From contig NZ_CP102268.1 of NCBI RefSeq assembly GCF_025148285.1, positions 1,364,001 through 1,428,000 on the forward strand: a stretch of DNA of 64,000 nucleotides, read 5' to 3'. Below are positions 16,968 to 25,379 of the stretch, piece after piece (the first letter of the stretch is position 1; every line of letters begins with the position of its first letter). The stretch comes from Marvinbryantia formatexigens DSM 14469. Lineage in GTDB: Bacteria > Bacillota > Clostridia > Lachnospirales > Lachnospiraceae. A model generated the notes under the pieces. It searched no databases and was not told where the DNA came from. It worked only from the letters and a program-made list of their open reading frames with translations. Position numbers and translations under genes: made by a program.

Positions 16968-16989
16968 GTGTACTAGATATATAGTACAC
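16968..16989. promoter_or_regulatory. Operator for the YtrA-type regulator
   Basis: Perfect palindrome GTGTACTA-N6-TAGTACAC covering the -10 region of the operon promoter. GTGTACTA half-sites of this kind are characteristic of YtrA-type GntR repressors. Confidence 0.85.
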
Positions 16990-17009
16990 TAGGTTTCTGG
17001 GTATGTCAA
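16981..17009 (-). promoter_or_regulatory. Promoter of the YtrA-ABC operon
   Basis: Minus strand TTGACA (17009-17004), 17-base spacer, TACTAT (16986-16981). The -10 box lies inside the operator palindrome. Confidence 0.85.
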
Positions 17010-17037
17010 GACCAATTTTGAAATTTTCTGAACAAAA

Positions 17038-17078
17038 GTAACTATTCAGCCATACAGGCCACATGGCTGAATAGTTAC
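17038..17078 (-). terminator. Terminator downstream of yhaM
   Basis: A 16-bp perfect stem GTAACTATTCAGCCAT (17038-17053) with its complement at 17063-17078; on the minus strand it is followed by TTTTGTT. The stem shares TTCAGCCA and GTTAC with the dispersed repeat family at 18296-18373. Confidence 0.75.
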
Positions 17079-17143
17079 CACAAAAAAACAGCTCCGGCTC
17101 ACACAAATGCATGTAAACCAGAACTGCCTTTGATTCTTTGCTG

Positions 17144-18088
17144 TCAGCGGCTTGTTTTGCGCACGTTGGAATCAAATATACGGTTGAAGCCGAGCCAGCC
17201 ATTGTTATCCCCCGCACTTTTGATGACTTCCCTGAAGGATTCCAGCTTGGCGTCGGTGTTGTCCGCCATTGTCAGCGCCACCGCCTCTATCAGCGCCGGT
17301 TTTTTCGGCGAGCCGTATTCCAGTTCCCCGTGATGGGCGAGAATACAGTGACATAGCTCTGCGGAAAGGCGCTTCGGGAAATTGGGGATACGGCGGATGC
17401 TCGCGCGCACCAGCTCGGTTCCCATATAAATATGACCGAGAAGCTGCCCGTCGTCCGTGTAATCATTCTCCGGGAATACGGAAAGCTCCTTCATCTTGCC
17501 GATATCGTGAAAGGCTGCCGCTGTCAGCAGCAAATCGCGGTTCAGGTCGGGATACTGCCTGCAGTAAAAATCGCAGAGTTTCACCACGCCGAGCGTATGC
17601 TCCAGCAGCCCGCCCACAAAGCCGTGATGGACCGCTTTGGCGGCGGAGTGGAATTTAAACGCCTTTTCAAACGCCTCGTTGTTCTCAAAATACATGGCGA
17701 GAAGCTGCTCCAGGTATGGGTTCTGCACTGTTCCCAGGATCTGGCACAGCTCACTGTACATTTCATCCACATCCTTTTCGGAAACCGGCAGATAATCCTG
17801 CGGATTGTACTCGCCCTCCTGCGCCCTGCGGACGCGCTTGATGGAAAGCTGCAGCGCCCCCTGGAAGTTGCTCACGTCGCCCACGACCTCCACATAATCC
17901 ATCGCCTCAAATTCTTCAATGCCGCCCGAATTCGGCTCCCATATCTTGGAATCAATCGTGCCGGTCTTGTCCTGCAGAATCACATTTTCATACGGCTTGC
18001 CGTTTTTCGTCACTGCCGCCTGCCTGTGCTTGCACAGGTAAATATCATTAATACGGTCTCCCTCTTTAAAATTCTCAATAAATTTCAT
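17144..18088 (-). CDS. yhaM: 3'-5' exoribonuclease YhaM
   Basis: Cytosolic Mn2+-dependent 3'-5' exonuclease acting in RNA turnover. The 314-residue length equals that of the Bacillus protein as I know it. N-terminal OB-fold (about 10-95, with TKNGKPYENVILQDKTG), then an HD phosphohydrolase domain with HHGFVGGLLEHT, AAAFHDIGKMKE and ILAHHGELEYGSP as metal ligands. The ATG at 18088 follows GAGGAG; the frame start 15 bases earlier lacks one. Confidence 0.95.
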   Translation of the reverse strand: MKFIENFKEGDRINDIYLCKHRQAAVTKNGKPYENVILQDKTGTIDSKIWEPNSGGIEEFEAMDYVEVVGDVSNFQGALQLSIKRVRRAQEGEYNPQDYLPVSEKDVDEMYSELCQILGTVQNPYLEQLLAMYFENNEAFEKAFKFHSAAKAVHHGFVGGLLEHTLGVVKLCDFYCRQYPDLNRDLLLTAAAFHDIGKMKELSVFPENDYTDDGQLLGHIYMGTELVRASIRRIPNFPKRLSAELCHCILAHHGELEYGSPKKPALIEAVALTMADNTDAKLESFREVIKSAGDNNGWLGFNRIFDSNVRKTSR

Positions 18089-18295
18089 CTGACTGCTCCT
18101 CATCTAAAATTACGTTACTGTTCACGTCAGCCATGCATGCCACAGACCGCCTGCCTGAACTGTAACCCCATTATACTAAACACCCGCAGCAATAACAAGA
18201 TAAATTTGCAGATTGCGTCATTCTGTGGTAGAATGATGTTATTGTTCAAGTCAGGACTTTGCATTCACTGCAAAGTCCGTAAGAAAGTGATACAA

Positions 18296-18373
18296 GAGTG
18301 CAAAAATCCCATCGCGAAGCGATTTTAAATGGATTTTTGCAGGTAACAGGGCAGCCTGGCTGAACTGTTACGA
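18296..18373 (+). repeat. Full copy of a dispersed two-hairpin repeat
   Basis: Hairpin 1: TGCAAAAATCC pairs with GGATTTTTGCA around CGCGAAGCG. Hairpin 2: GTAACAG pairs with CTGTTAC around a GCAGCCTGGCTG core. Partial copies occur at 2171-2211 (hairpin 1) and at 31384-31432 and 47842-47886 (hairpin 2). The rest of the 386-bp yhaM-mutS2 gap has two more stems, GGACTTTGC/GCAAAGTCC (about 18254) and CCCCGG/CCGGGG (about 18396). Confidence 0.8.
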
Positions 18374-18474
18374 ATGTCATTATTGCTTACATCAGCCCCG
18401 GTCATTTACTGTCCGGGGCGCGGGAGCATGAAGAACGTTATTATACAGACAAAACAACGATACAGGAGATTTTC

Positions 18475-20853
18475 ATGAACACGAAGGTGCTGAAAACATT
18501 AGAATATCATAAAATCATCGACCGGCTGACGGAGCTTGCCGGTTCGACGCCCGGAAAGGAGCTGTGCAAGAATCTGCTGCCCTCCTCCGACATCGAAGAA
18601 ATCCGGATGCTGCAGGCGGAAACCAGCCTGGCGCTGTCCATGCTCTATCAGAAGGGGCATGTCTCGTTTTCCGGCGTCACCAACATCCGCGGTTCGCTGA
18701 AGCGCCTGGAGGTGGGAAGCATTCTCAGCCCGGCGGAGCTGCTCGCTATCTGCCGCCTGCTGGAGGTTACCAACCGCGTGAAGGCTTACTCCCGCAAAGA
18801 AAACAGCGAGGAAGAACCTAATGCGCTGGATGTCATGTTCGAAGCGCTGCAGCCGCTCACGCCGCTGGCGAACGAAATCCGCCGCTGTCTGCCCTCCGAG
18901 GAGGAAATCAGCGACGACGCCAGTCCCGCACTCCGCAGCATCCGCCGCGCCATGCGCCAGATGAACGATAAGGTTCACGCGCAGCTTAATTCTATGGTAA
19001 ACGGCTCCGCGAAGGCTTATCTGCAGGACGCCGTCGTCACCATGCGCAACGGGCGCTATTGTCTGCCGGTAAAGGCGGAATACCGCGGGCAGGTGCAGGG
19101 CATGATTCATGACCAGTCCTCCACCGGTTCCACATTATTTATTGAGCCGATGGCGGTTATCAAATTAAATAACGAGCTGCGCGAGCTGGAAATCAAAGAA
19201 GAAAAGGAAATTGAGGTAATCCTCGCCAATCTGAGCGGACAGGCGGGCGTGGAACAGGAAGCGCTGGAGAGCAATCTGACGCTGCTTACAAAGCTGGATT
19301 TTATTTTTGCGCGCGCCCAGCTCTCCAAATCGTATGACGGCAGCGAACCGGTTCTGAACAACCACGGCGTTATCAATATCAAGAAGGGACGCCACCCGCT
19401 GCTCGACAAAAAAACCGTGGTGCCCATCGATATCCGTCTTGGACAGGATTTCGACCTGCTCATCATCACCGGACCAAATACCGGCGGAAAGACCGTTTCT
19501 CTGAAAACGGTGGGGCTGTTCACGCTGATGGGACAGTCCGGTCTGCATATTCCGGCGTTCGACGGGTCAGAGCTTGCCGTCTTTGACGATGTGTTTGCGG
19601 ATATCGGCGACGAGCAGAGTATCGAGCAGAGCCTCAGTACCTTTTCGGCGCACATGACAAATATTGTATCTATTTTAAAGGAAGCAAATGAGCGCTCCCT
19701 GGTGCTTTTTGATGAGCTTGGCGCCGGAACCGACCCGACGGAGGGCGCCGCCCTTGCCATCGCTGTGCTGTCAAATCTGCACCGCCAGGGCATCCGCACA
19801 ATGGCGACCACGCATTACAGCGAGCTGAAGGTATTTGCGCTCTCCACGCCGGGCGTGGAAAACGGCTGCTGCGAATTTAACGTGGAGACCCTGCGTCCGA
19901 CCTACCGCCTCCTCATCGGCATTCCCGGAAAGAGCAATGCCTTTGCCATTTCCGCAAAGCTGGGGCTACCGGAGGATATTATCGAGGAAGCGCGCGAACA
20001 GCTTTCCCAGCAGGATGAGGATTTCGAATCGCTCATCAGCGATCTGGAGACGAGCCGCGTGACGATTGAGCGCGAGCGCGAGGAAATCAATCATTATAAA
20101 GAAGAAATCGAGCGTCTGAAGCAGCGTCTGGAGCAGAAGCAGGAAACGCTGGACGCCAGCCGCGAGCGTATTCTGCGCGAAGCGAACGAGCAGGCGCACG
20201 CTATTTTGCGCGAGGCAAAGGAGTACGCCGACACGACCATCAAGAATTTCAATAAATTCGGGAAGCAGGGCATTGATTCCAGGGCAATGGAGCAGGAGCG
20301 CTCCCGCCTGCGCGAGAAAATGTCCTCCGTGGAGAAAAATCTTGCCATCAAAACGCAGCGCGCGCCTGCAAAAACCCTGCAGGCAAAGGATCTGCATCTG
20401 GGCGACAGCGTGCGGGTACTCAGCATGAATTTAAAGGGCACCGTCAGCACCCTGCCGAACGCAAAAGGCGATTTGTTTGTGCAGATGGGCATCCTGCGCT
20501 CCCAGGTGAACATCAAAGACCTGGAAAAAATTGCGGATGTGGAGACAGCCGCTCCTTATAAGCACCAGACTGGCAGCGGCAAAATCAAGATGTCAAAATC
20601 CGCTTCCGTCGGTACTGAAATCAATCTGCTCGGCAAAACCACGGACGAAGCGATTGCTGAGCTGGACAAATATCTGGACGACGCCTATCTTTCCCATATG
20701 CCGAGCGTGCGCATTGTGCACGGCAAGGGAACCGGCGCGCTGCGCAAAGCGGTACACAATTATCTGCGCCGGCAGAAGTATGTGGAATCCTACCGTCTGG
20801 GAGAATTCGGGGAAGGAGACGCCGGAGTAACTATTGTAAAATTCCGCAGCTAG
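18475..20853 (+). CDS. mutS2: MutS2 ATPase/endonuclease
   Basis: A 792-residue MutS2: no mismatch-recognition domain, helical lever region (about 1-300), ATPase with ITGPNTGGKTVSLKTVGL and the Walker B region LVLFDELGAGTDPTEGAAL, a long coiled coil (about 510-640), a KOW-like segment and a C-terminal Smr nuclease domain (EINLLGKTTDEAI to RIVHGKGTGALRKAV). MutS2 suppresses recombination in some bacteria and in Bacillus splits collided ribosomes. The ATG follows CAGGAG. It is preceded by a repeat-rich gap and followed 66 bases later by a response regulator on the same strand. Confidence 0.96.
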   Translation: MNTKVLKTLEYHKIIDRLTELAGSTPGKELCKNLLPSSDIEEIRMLQAETSLALSMLYQKGHVSFSGVTNIRGSLKRLEVGSILSPAELLAICRLLEVTNRVKAYSRKENSEEEPNALDVMFEALQPLTPLANEIRRCLPSEEEISDDASPALRSIRRAMRQMNDKVHAQLNSMVNGSAKAYLQDAVVTMRNGRYCLPVKAEYRGQVQGMIHDQSSTGSTLFIEPMAVIKLNNELRELEIKEEKEIEVILANLSGQAGVEQEALESNLTLLTKLDFIFARAQLSKSYDGSEPVLNNHGVINIKKGRHPLLDKKTVVPIDIRLGQDFDLLIITGPNTGGKTVSLKTVGLFTLMGQSGLHIPAFDGSELAVFDDVFADIGDEQSIEQSLSTFSAHMTNIVSILKEANERSLVLFDELGAGTDPTEGAALAIAVLSNLHRQGIRTMATTHYSELKVFALSTPGVENGCCEFNVETLRPTYRLLIGIPGKSNAFAISAKLGLPEDIIEEAREQLSQQDEDFESLISDLETSRVTIEREREEINHYKEEIERLKQRLEQKQETLDASRERILREANEQAHAILREAKEYADTTIKNFNKFGKQGIDSRAMEQERSRLREKMSSVEKNLAIKTQRAPAKTLQAKDLHLGDSVRVLSMNLKGTVSTLPNAKGDLFVQMGILRSQVNIKDLEKIADVETAAPYKHQTGSGKIKMSKSASVGTEINLLGKTTDEAIAELDKYLDDAYLSHMPSVRIVHGKGTGALRKAVHNYLRRQKYVESYRLGEFGEGDAGVTIVKFRS

Positions 20854-20919
20854 ACTGCGGTGTTCCGGATGCCAGACCATCCCGGACGGACTTGTAAAGG
20901 AAGACAACGAGGTTTTAGA

Positions 20920-21636
20920 ATGAACAACCCACAGAGAATTTTGCTTGTGGAACATGATGTACAGACCGCACGCACACTGCGGGATGCTTTAAAGAAGAGA
21001 TTTCCGGAGGTGCAGGTAGCCTTCGACAGCGCCACCGCCGCCAGGGAGCTTATTATTCAACCGGTGGATTTTATTGTGCTTGATAAAGACACCGTACCGC
21101 GCATCGACTACGTGGACCTTCTCCGTGAGCTGCGCCCGAAGGGCTGCACGCCGGTTCTGATTCTCTCCGGCAGCCGTGACGCAGAGGAGAAAATCTGCGC
21201 GCTGAATGCCGGAGCGGACGATTTTCTGGAAAAACCGCCCGATACACGCGAGCTGATTGCCCGAATCCTTGCCATCTGGCGGCGCACCATGACGCCGCCC
21301 CCTTCCGCTGCCCGGCAGACTCCGCCCAAGTGCGTGGAATACCCGCAGCTTTCTATCAGCCTGTCCAATTATACTGTGACATGCGACGGCGAAGCGGTGG
21401 ATATGCCGCCGAAGGAGCTGGAGCTGCTTTATTTTCTTGCTTCCTCCCCCAACCAGGTTTTTACACGCGAACAGCTTCTGGATCATATCTGGGGTTATGA
21501 CTACATCGGAGACGCACGTACCATTGACGTACATATCAAGCGTATCCGCGAAAAAATAAAAGACCATGAAACATGGTCTCTGGATACCGTATGGGGTGTC
21601 GGCTATAAATTCCGCACAGCGGAGGAGCTGACCTGA
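20920..21636 (+). CDS. Orphan OmpR-type response regulator with altered acidic pocket
   Basis: 238 residues: receiver domain (1-120) and winged helix (about 140-235, ending DTVWGVGYKF). The phosphate-accepting Asp (D55 in IVLDKDT), the Ser/Thr position (S83) and Lys (K105 in LEKPP) are present, but the Mg2+-binding acidic pair normally DD or ED reads E11-H12 in LLVEHDVQ. That may weaken phosphorylation. No histidine kinase is adjacent; it sits behind mutS2. The ATG at 20920 has ACGAGG upstream. The target is unknown. Confidence 0.88.
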   Translation: MNNPQRILLVEHDVQTARTLRDALKKRFPEVQVAFDSATAARELIIQPVDFIVLDKDTVPRIDYVDLLRELRPKGCTPVLILSGSRDAEEKICALNAGADDFLEKPPDTRELIARILAIWRRTMTPPPSAARQTPPKCVEYPQLSISLSNYTVTCDGEAVDMPPKELELLYFLASSPNQVFTREQLLDHIWGYDYIGDARTIDVHIKRIREKIKDHETWSLDTVWGVGYKFRTAEELT

Positions 21637-21645
21637 TTGTGTTAT

Positions 21646-21675
21646 CCGGCGGTTCTGCCCGCCGGTCTTTATTTT
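21646..21675 (+). terminator. Terminator after the orphan response regulator
   Basis: CCGGCGG (21646-21652) pairs with CCGCCGG (21659-21665), followed by TCTTTATTTTT. Confidence 0.8.
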
Positions 21676-21683
21676 TGCCTGTT

Positions 21684-21768
21684 TCCCGGCAGACGCACAT
21701 TTCCTGCGTTTCCAGTCATGTCCCGACAGACGTGCATTTCCTGCGTTTCCGGTCATGTCCCGGCAAGA
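21684..21768 (+). repeat. 37-bp tandem repeat, two and a third copies
   Basis: Units begin at 21684, 21721 and 21758 with TCCCGRCAGACG and end TTTCCRGTCATG. They lie between the convergent regulator and trmL genes. Confidence 0.85.
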
Positions 21769-21779
21769 GCCGCCGGTCT

Positions 21780-22283
21780 TTATTTCCAGTCGTACTTTGT
21801 CAGATGCCCGGTCAGCTTCATCTGCGCGAACTGATTCTGGCGCAGCGCTTCGTAGAGAACGATCGCCACCGCATTGCTCAAATTCAGGGAGCGCGTTTCT
21901 CCCAGCATCGGAATACGCACCACCGTTTCCTGGTGCGCAAGCAGTATCTCCTCCGGAATCCCGGCGCTCTCCTTCCCGAACATCAGATAGCAGTCCGGCT
22001 CGTAATGCACTTCTGTGTACGTCTGCGGCGCTTTCGTCGTCGCCATGTAAATCTTTGCACCCGGATTTTTCTCCAGAAATTCCTCAAAATCCAGATAACG
22101 GGTAACGTCCAGCTCTTTCCAGTAATCCATGCCCGCGCGTTTGATTGCCTTTTCGCTTAAACTGAAGCCGAGCGGCTCTATCAGATGCAGCCTGGCTCCG
22201 GTCGCCACGCAGGTTCTGCCGATGTTTCCTGTGTTGGACGGAATCTCCGGTTCAAATAATACAATATTCAGTCTGTCCATCAT
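21780..22283 (-). CDS. trmL: tRNA (cytidine(34)-2'-O)-methyltransferase TrmL
   Basis: SPOUT methylase that 2'-O-methylates the wobble base of leucine tRNAs. The 167 residues carry the hallmarks: LFEPEIPSNTGNIGRTC at the N terminus, YLMFGKESAGIPEEIL, and the C-terminal knot MLGETRSLNLSNAVAIVLYE. The first ATG overlaps the upstream gene's TGA (ATGA), so the two are translationally coupled; a second ATG follows at once. Confidence 0.95.
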   Translation of the reverse strand: MMDRLNIVLFEPEIPSNTGNIGRTCVATGARLHLIEPLGFSLSEKAIKRAGMDYWKELDVTRYLDFEEFLEKNPGAKIYMATTKAPQTYTEVHYEPDCYLMFGKESAGIPEEILLAHQETVVRIPMLGETRSLNLSNAVAIVLYEALRQNQFAQMKLTGHLTKYDWK

Positions 22284-23368
22284 ACGCCTCTTTCTTTCCA
22301 GATTTCATCCTGTGCCGGACGATCCAGGAAACGCCGTTCCTCTCCGTTTAACAGGATCCGGTCGTTTGAATCCGTCAGCTTTCCGATGACCGCCGCTGTT
22401 ATGCCATGCCGCGCAAGCTCCATTTCCACCCGCCGTCCGTCCGGCGCCACCACCAGGAGCGCTCCGCCCGAAAGCAGACAATACGGATTGTATCCGAAAT
22501 ATTCACAGATTTCGATGGTCTCCTGCCGGATGGGGATTTTCCGCAGGTCCGCCGTCAGCCCGCACCCTGCGCCCTCGCACAGCTCCCACAGAGCTCCGAA
22601 AATACCGCCCTGCGAGGCATCGTGCAGCGCCGCCGCCCCGCACTGCATGGCAACGCGCGCCGCCTGCAGAATGCTGATGCTGCTGCCAAAGCTCTCTGCC
22701 TGCTCCACAAAATCCGCCGGAAAGCGTTTTTTTAATTCTTCTTCATGCGCCCACGCCAGCAGCGCCGTGCCCTCGCGCGCCACCGTGCCCGCTATCAGAA
22801 CATCCATGCCGGGCTGCGCGCCCGCCGCCCGCAGATAGCTGTCCATCGCTCCGGCACCGTGCACGCCTGAGGTCGCCGCTCCGGACGCTGCCTCTCCTGA
22901 TGGTGTCGCTCTGGGTGCTATAGCTTTAGATGTTGTCGCCCCGGATGGCGCCGCTCCAAGCGCCGTCACTGTCAGCAGCGGAAGCATGACCGCCGGATTC
23001 ACTTCCGTGTGACCTCCCGCAATTTGTATGCCCAGTTCTTTGCAGACTGCTTCCGCCTCCCGCATCACTTCTTTTAAAAAGGCTTCTTCTGTATTCTCCG
23101 GCAGCAGCACCGTCAGAAGCACAGCTTCCGGTTCAGAGCCGGCGCACGCCAGATTATTCACCGCATGTTCGATGGCAAAGCGCACCTTTTTCATGGTATC
23201 CAGCACAGCCGGATGCACAGAACAGGAAACGGCAGATTTCTCTGCCGTCAGAATCAGTGCGCAATCACTGCCGCTTCCCGCACCCTGCAATACCGCCGGA
23301 TGCGTATTTTGGCATTGCTTTAACACGGAGCGCTTTAAAACCGCCTCCGGAATTTTTCCTGTTTTCAT
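22280..23368 (-). CDS. AIR synthase-related (HypE/PurM-like) protein with repeat insertion
   Basis: 362 residues with the PurM/HypE/SelD two-domain fold: an N-terminal part with GSGSDCALIL and GGHTEVNP, and a C-terminal part with HDASQGGIFGALWELCEGAG and GALLVVAPDG. HypE makes cyanide ligand for [NiFe] hydrogenase, but no hyp or hydrogenase genes are nearby, so I leave the function open. Residues about 138-182 are a low-complexity insertion of PSGA/ATSG-type repeats between the domains. It overlaps trmL and follows vanW by five bases. Confidence 0.8.
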   Translation of the reverse strand: MKTGKIPEAVLKRSVLKQCQNTHPAVLQGAGSGSDCALILTAEKSAVSCSVHPAVLDTMKKVRFAIEHAVNNLACAGSEPEAVLLTVLLPENTEEAFLKEVMREAEAVCKELGIQIAGGHTEVNPAVMLPLLTVTALGAAPSGATTSKAIAPRATPSGEAASGAATSGVHGAGAMDSYLRAAGAQPGMDVLIAGTVAREGTALLAWAHEEELKKRFPADFVEQAESFGSSISILQAARVAMQCGAAALHDASQGGIFGALWELCEGAGCGLTADLRKIPIRQETIEICEYFGYNPYCLLSGGALLVVAPDGRRVEMELARHGITAAVIGKLTDSNDRILLNGEERRFLDRPAQDEIWKERGV

Positions 23369-23373
23369 ACTTT

Positions 23374-24945
23374 TTACTCCCAGATTACTACTCCGTCTGA
23401 GCTTCCGGCATCTGTATTTGCACCTGCATTCGGGTCGATATAATCCGTTGCCGGTGTATCTGTCGCCGGGGTATCCGTCGCCGGAGTTTCCGTGACAACC
23501 GTATCCGTGGCCTGTGTCTCACTCTCCGTCTGCGTAGTGACGCCGAGCGCCGCTGCCTGCGCCGCCTCCAGGTCGTTTGCATAAATCGCACTCAGCAGAG
23601 CGTCCGAAGCACCAAGCGTGCCGACCTCCCAGCTCGCCGGAGTCGCCTGATAATAGCTGGTGTTCACAAGCTCTGTCGTCGTCTCTCCGTTATATGTTAC
23701 CTCTTTCCAGCACTCCGCCGACACGCCTGCCATCGCAGACTGCACCTGGTTAAAGTAACCGACCGGCTGGTCCGGCGCCGCGTAAAGCGCCACGCCCTCC
23801 GCATTGGTCTCGCTGAGCGTATTGCTGTAGTAATATATCGTCCTGTCCGCCGGCCGCGTCTCTTTGCCCCAGATGGTGAAGGTCAGCTCGCCGCCGTAAG
23901 CATAACCGGAAATCAGAATCGGCGTGTCCAGATTGTTGCAGAACTTAAGGTCCATGCTTCCCTCCGCGATAGCCGCGTCCATTGAGTACGGAACATAGGA
24001 TACCGTCATCGTGTGATTATGCCGCTCTACAATCTCAAGCTCCGCCAGCAGCAGAGCATTGTACAGCGTGGTCGATACCTGGCAGATTCCGCCGCCATAG
24101 CCCTGCACGACCTGCCCCATCGAATATTCCGGCGCCAGCTCGTAGCCATTCTCCGCCGTAAACGGTACCAGCTGGTCACACACGGAGAAAGTCTCGCCCG
24201 GCCAGACCACATGATTATTAATCAGCTCCGCACCGCGCTCCACGTTCATATTACGCCCGGCAGTCGAGCCATAATATGTTGTATAAGTGCCCAGCATATC
24301 CTGGATGGACTCCAGATCCTCCGTATTGCCCTCCGGCTCCTCAATCTCGACAGAGAGCGCAATCGTGCCGTCTTCCCCCTGCCATTCATTTGCAATATAG
24401 TCCTGCACGGCTTTTACCGATTCGTCGACGTTGATCACCTGTCCGGTAACGCCCTCCTGCAAATCGAATCCGCCGCTTCCGTCCGCGCTGATTGTGGCGT
24501 TCTGCGGTTCTTTTTCAAACTGCTTGCATTTTTCCTCAATAAAATCGCGCACCGCATTGGCATTTGCGCTGAATTCCAGAGAAAGCACCTGCGTTTCCTG
24601 GTCCAGGTCCTTTCTTTCTTTATAACGCTTTACCGGATTGCCGGAATTTCCCAGGTCGATGGCATCCTGCACTACGCTTTTATTGTTCCACTGCAGTCCG
24701 AGCTCGCTTGCCGTCGTTTCGATACTGTCTTCCCCTACCTGGACCGTAATCACCGCCGAGCGCATCTCCCCGATACGCTGCTTCACCAGCGCATAAGCCT
24801 CGTCATATGTCATGCCGGACACATCGATATCGCCGATGCAGATGCCGTTATCAATGCGTACATCATCTTCCGCAGCCGCACAAAACGCACCCGTCATCAC
24901 AAACGCGAAAACAAGTGTCCCCAGAAACCTCTTTTTTAATTTCAT
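23374..24945 (-). CDS. Secreted VanW-domain protein
   Basis: 523 residues: signal peptide (KKRFLGTLVFAFVMTGAFC), a peptidoglycan-binding-like domain (about 40-215), then VanW with the diagnostic GGGICQVSTTLYNALLLAE and ERHNHTM, and a tail of repeated TPATD. VanW occurs beside some vancomycin clusters but is common in Clostridia without resistance; its role is unknown. The C-terminal Thr/Asp-rich repeat is encoded by a short tandem repeat. The ATG follows GGGGG. Confidence 0.92.
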   Translation of the reverse strand: MKLKKRFLGTLVFAFVMTGAFCAAAEDDVRIDNGICIGDIDVSGMTYDEAYALVKQRIGEMRSAVITVQVGEDSIETTASELGLQWNNKSVVQDAIDLGNSGNPVKRYKERKDLDQETQVLSLEFSANANAVRDFIEEKCKQFEKEPQNATISADGSGGFDLQEGVTGQVINVDESVKAVQDYIANEWQGEDGTIALSVEIEEPEGNTEDLESIQDMLGTYTTYYGSTAGRNMNVERGAELINNHVVWPGETFSVCDQLVPFTAENGYELAPEYSMGQVVQGYGGGICQVSTTLYNALLLAELEIVERHNHTMTVSYVPYSMDAAIAEGSMDLKFCNNLDTPILISGYAYGGELTFTIWGKETRPADRTIYYYSNTLSETNAEGVALYAAPDQPVGYFNQVQSAMAGVSAECWKEVTYNGETTTELVNTSYYQATPASWEVGTLGASDALLSAIYANDLEAAQAAALGVTTQTESETQATDTVVTETPATDTPATDTPATDYIDPNAGANTDAGSSDGVVIWE

Positions 24946-24963
24946 TCTATACCCCCGGTCTTT

Positions 24964-25074
24964 TTATAAAAACGCGCCGATAATCGTAGTAACCACCATC
25001 GCCAGCACTATCACGATTGCTATGATCGCTGCTATCATGCGTTTTCTGTCTTCTTTCTTTTTTCTGTTCGCCAT
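24964..25074 (-). CDS. 36-residue single-pass membrane peptide
   Basis: MANRKKKEDRKR leads into one hydrophobic helix (about 13-36). A strong GAGGTGA site lies eight bases before the ATG and the stop is 18 bases before vanW, so it looks like the first gene of the vanW operon. A charged head of twelve residues and a single helix suggest an inner-membrane peptide. I do not recognise a named family. Confidence 0.75.
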   Translation of the reverse strand: MANRKKKEDRKRMIAAIIAIVIVLAMVVTTIIGAFL

Positions 25075-25110
25075 ACTTTCTCACCTCTTATCCTCACTCT
25101 ATTCTATGCT

Positions 25111-25379
25111 ATTTTACCAAATCTATCAAGTGAAATTTACATGAACAGTTCACCTGTCCGTACAAGCGGGAGGCCCAACATGCTTGCATGTGGGGGACTC
25201 ACGTTGTGCGGACAGTGGGAGCGCCGTCTTATGAGCAAAGTTAGCTGCGTATGCAGCGGGAAAGCTCCGAAGGAGCCTTTGCGAATGGCGCGGGTGAACT
25301 GTTCTCAATTATTCACCTGTCCGTACAAGCGGGAGGACCCACATGCTTGCATGTTGGGGGCTCACGTTGTGCGCGGGAG
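25111..25379 (+). repeat. Left long direct repeat flanking the IS
   Basis: From ATTTTACCAAATCTATCAAG to CGGGAG it matches 27335-27648 almost base for base, except that about 46 bases present on the right are missing on the left near 25373. It contains one full and one partial copy of a 163-bp structured repeat. Confidence 0.9.
25143..25304 (+). other. Structured repeat unit, possible RNA element
   Basis: An outer stem GAACAGTTCACC (25143-25154) with GGTGAACTGTTC (25293-25304) encloses two arms. One is CTGTCCG/CGGACAG with an inner CATGC/GCATG hairpin. The other is GCGCC/GGCGC, then GCAAAG/CTTTGC, holding two hairpins GCTGC/GCAGC and GCTCC/GGAGC. The unit repeats every 163 bp (partial copy from 25314; again from 27366 and 27538). 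No protein or known RNA family is recognised. Confidence 0.6.
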
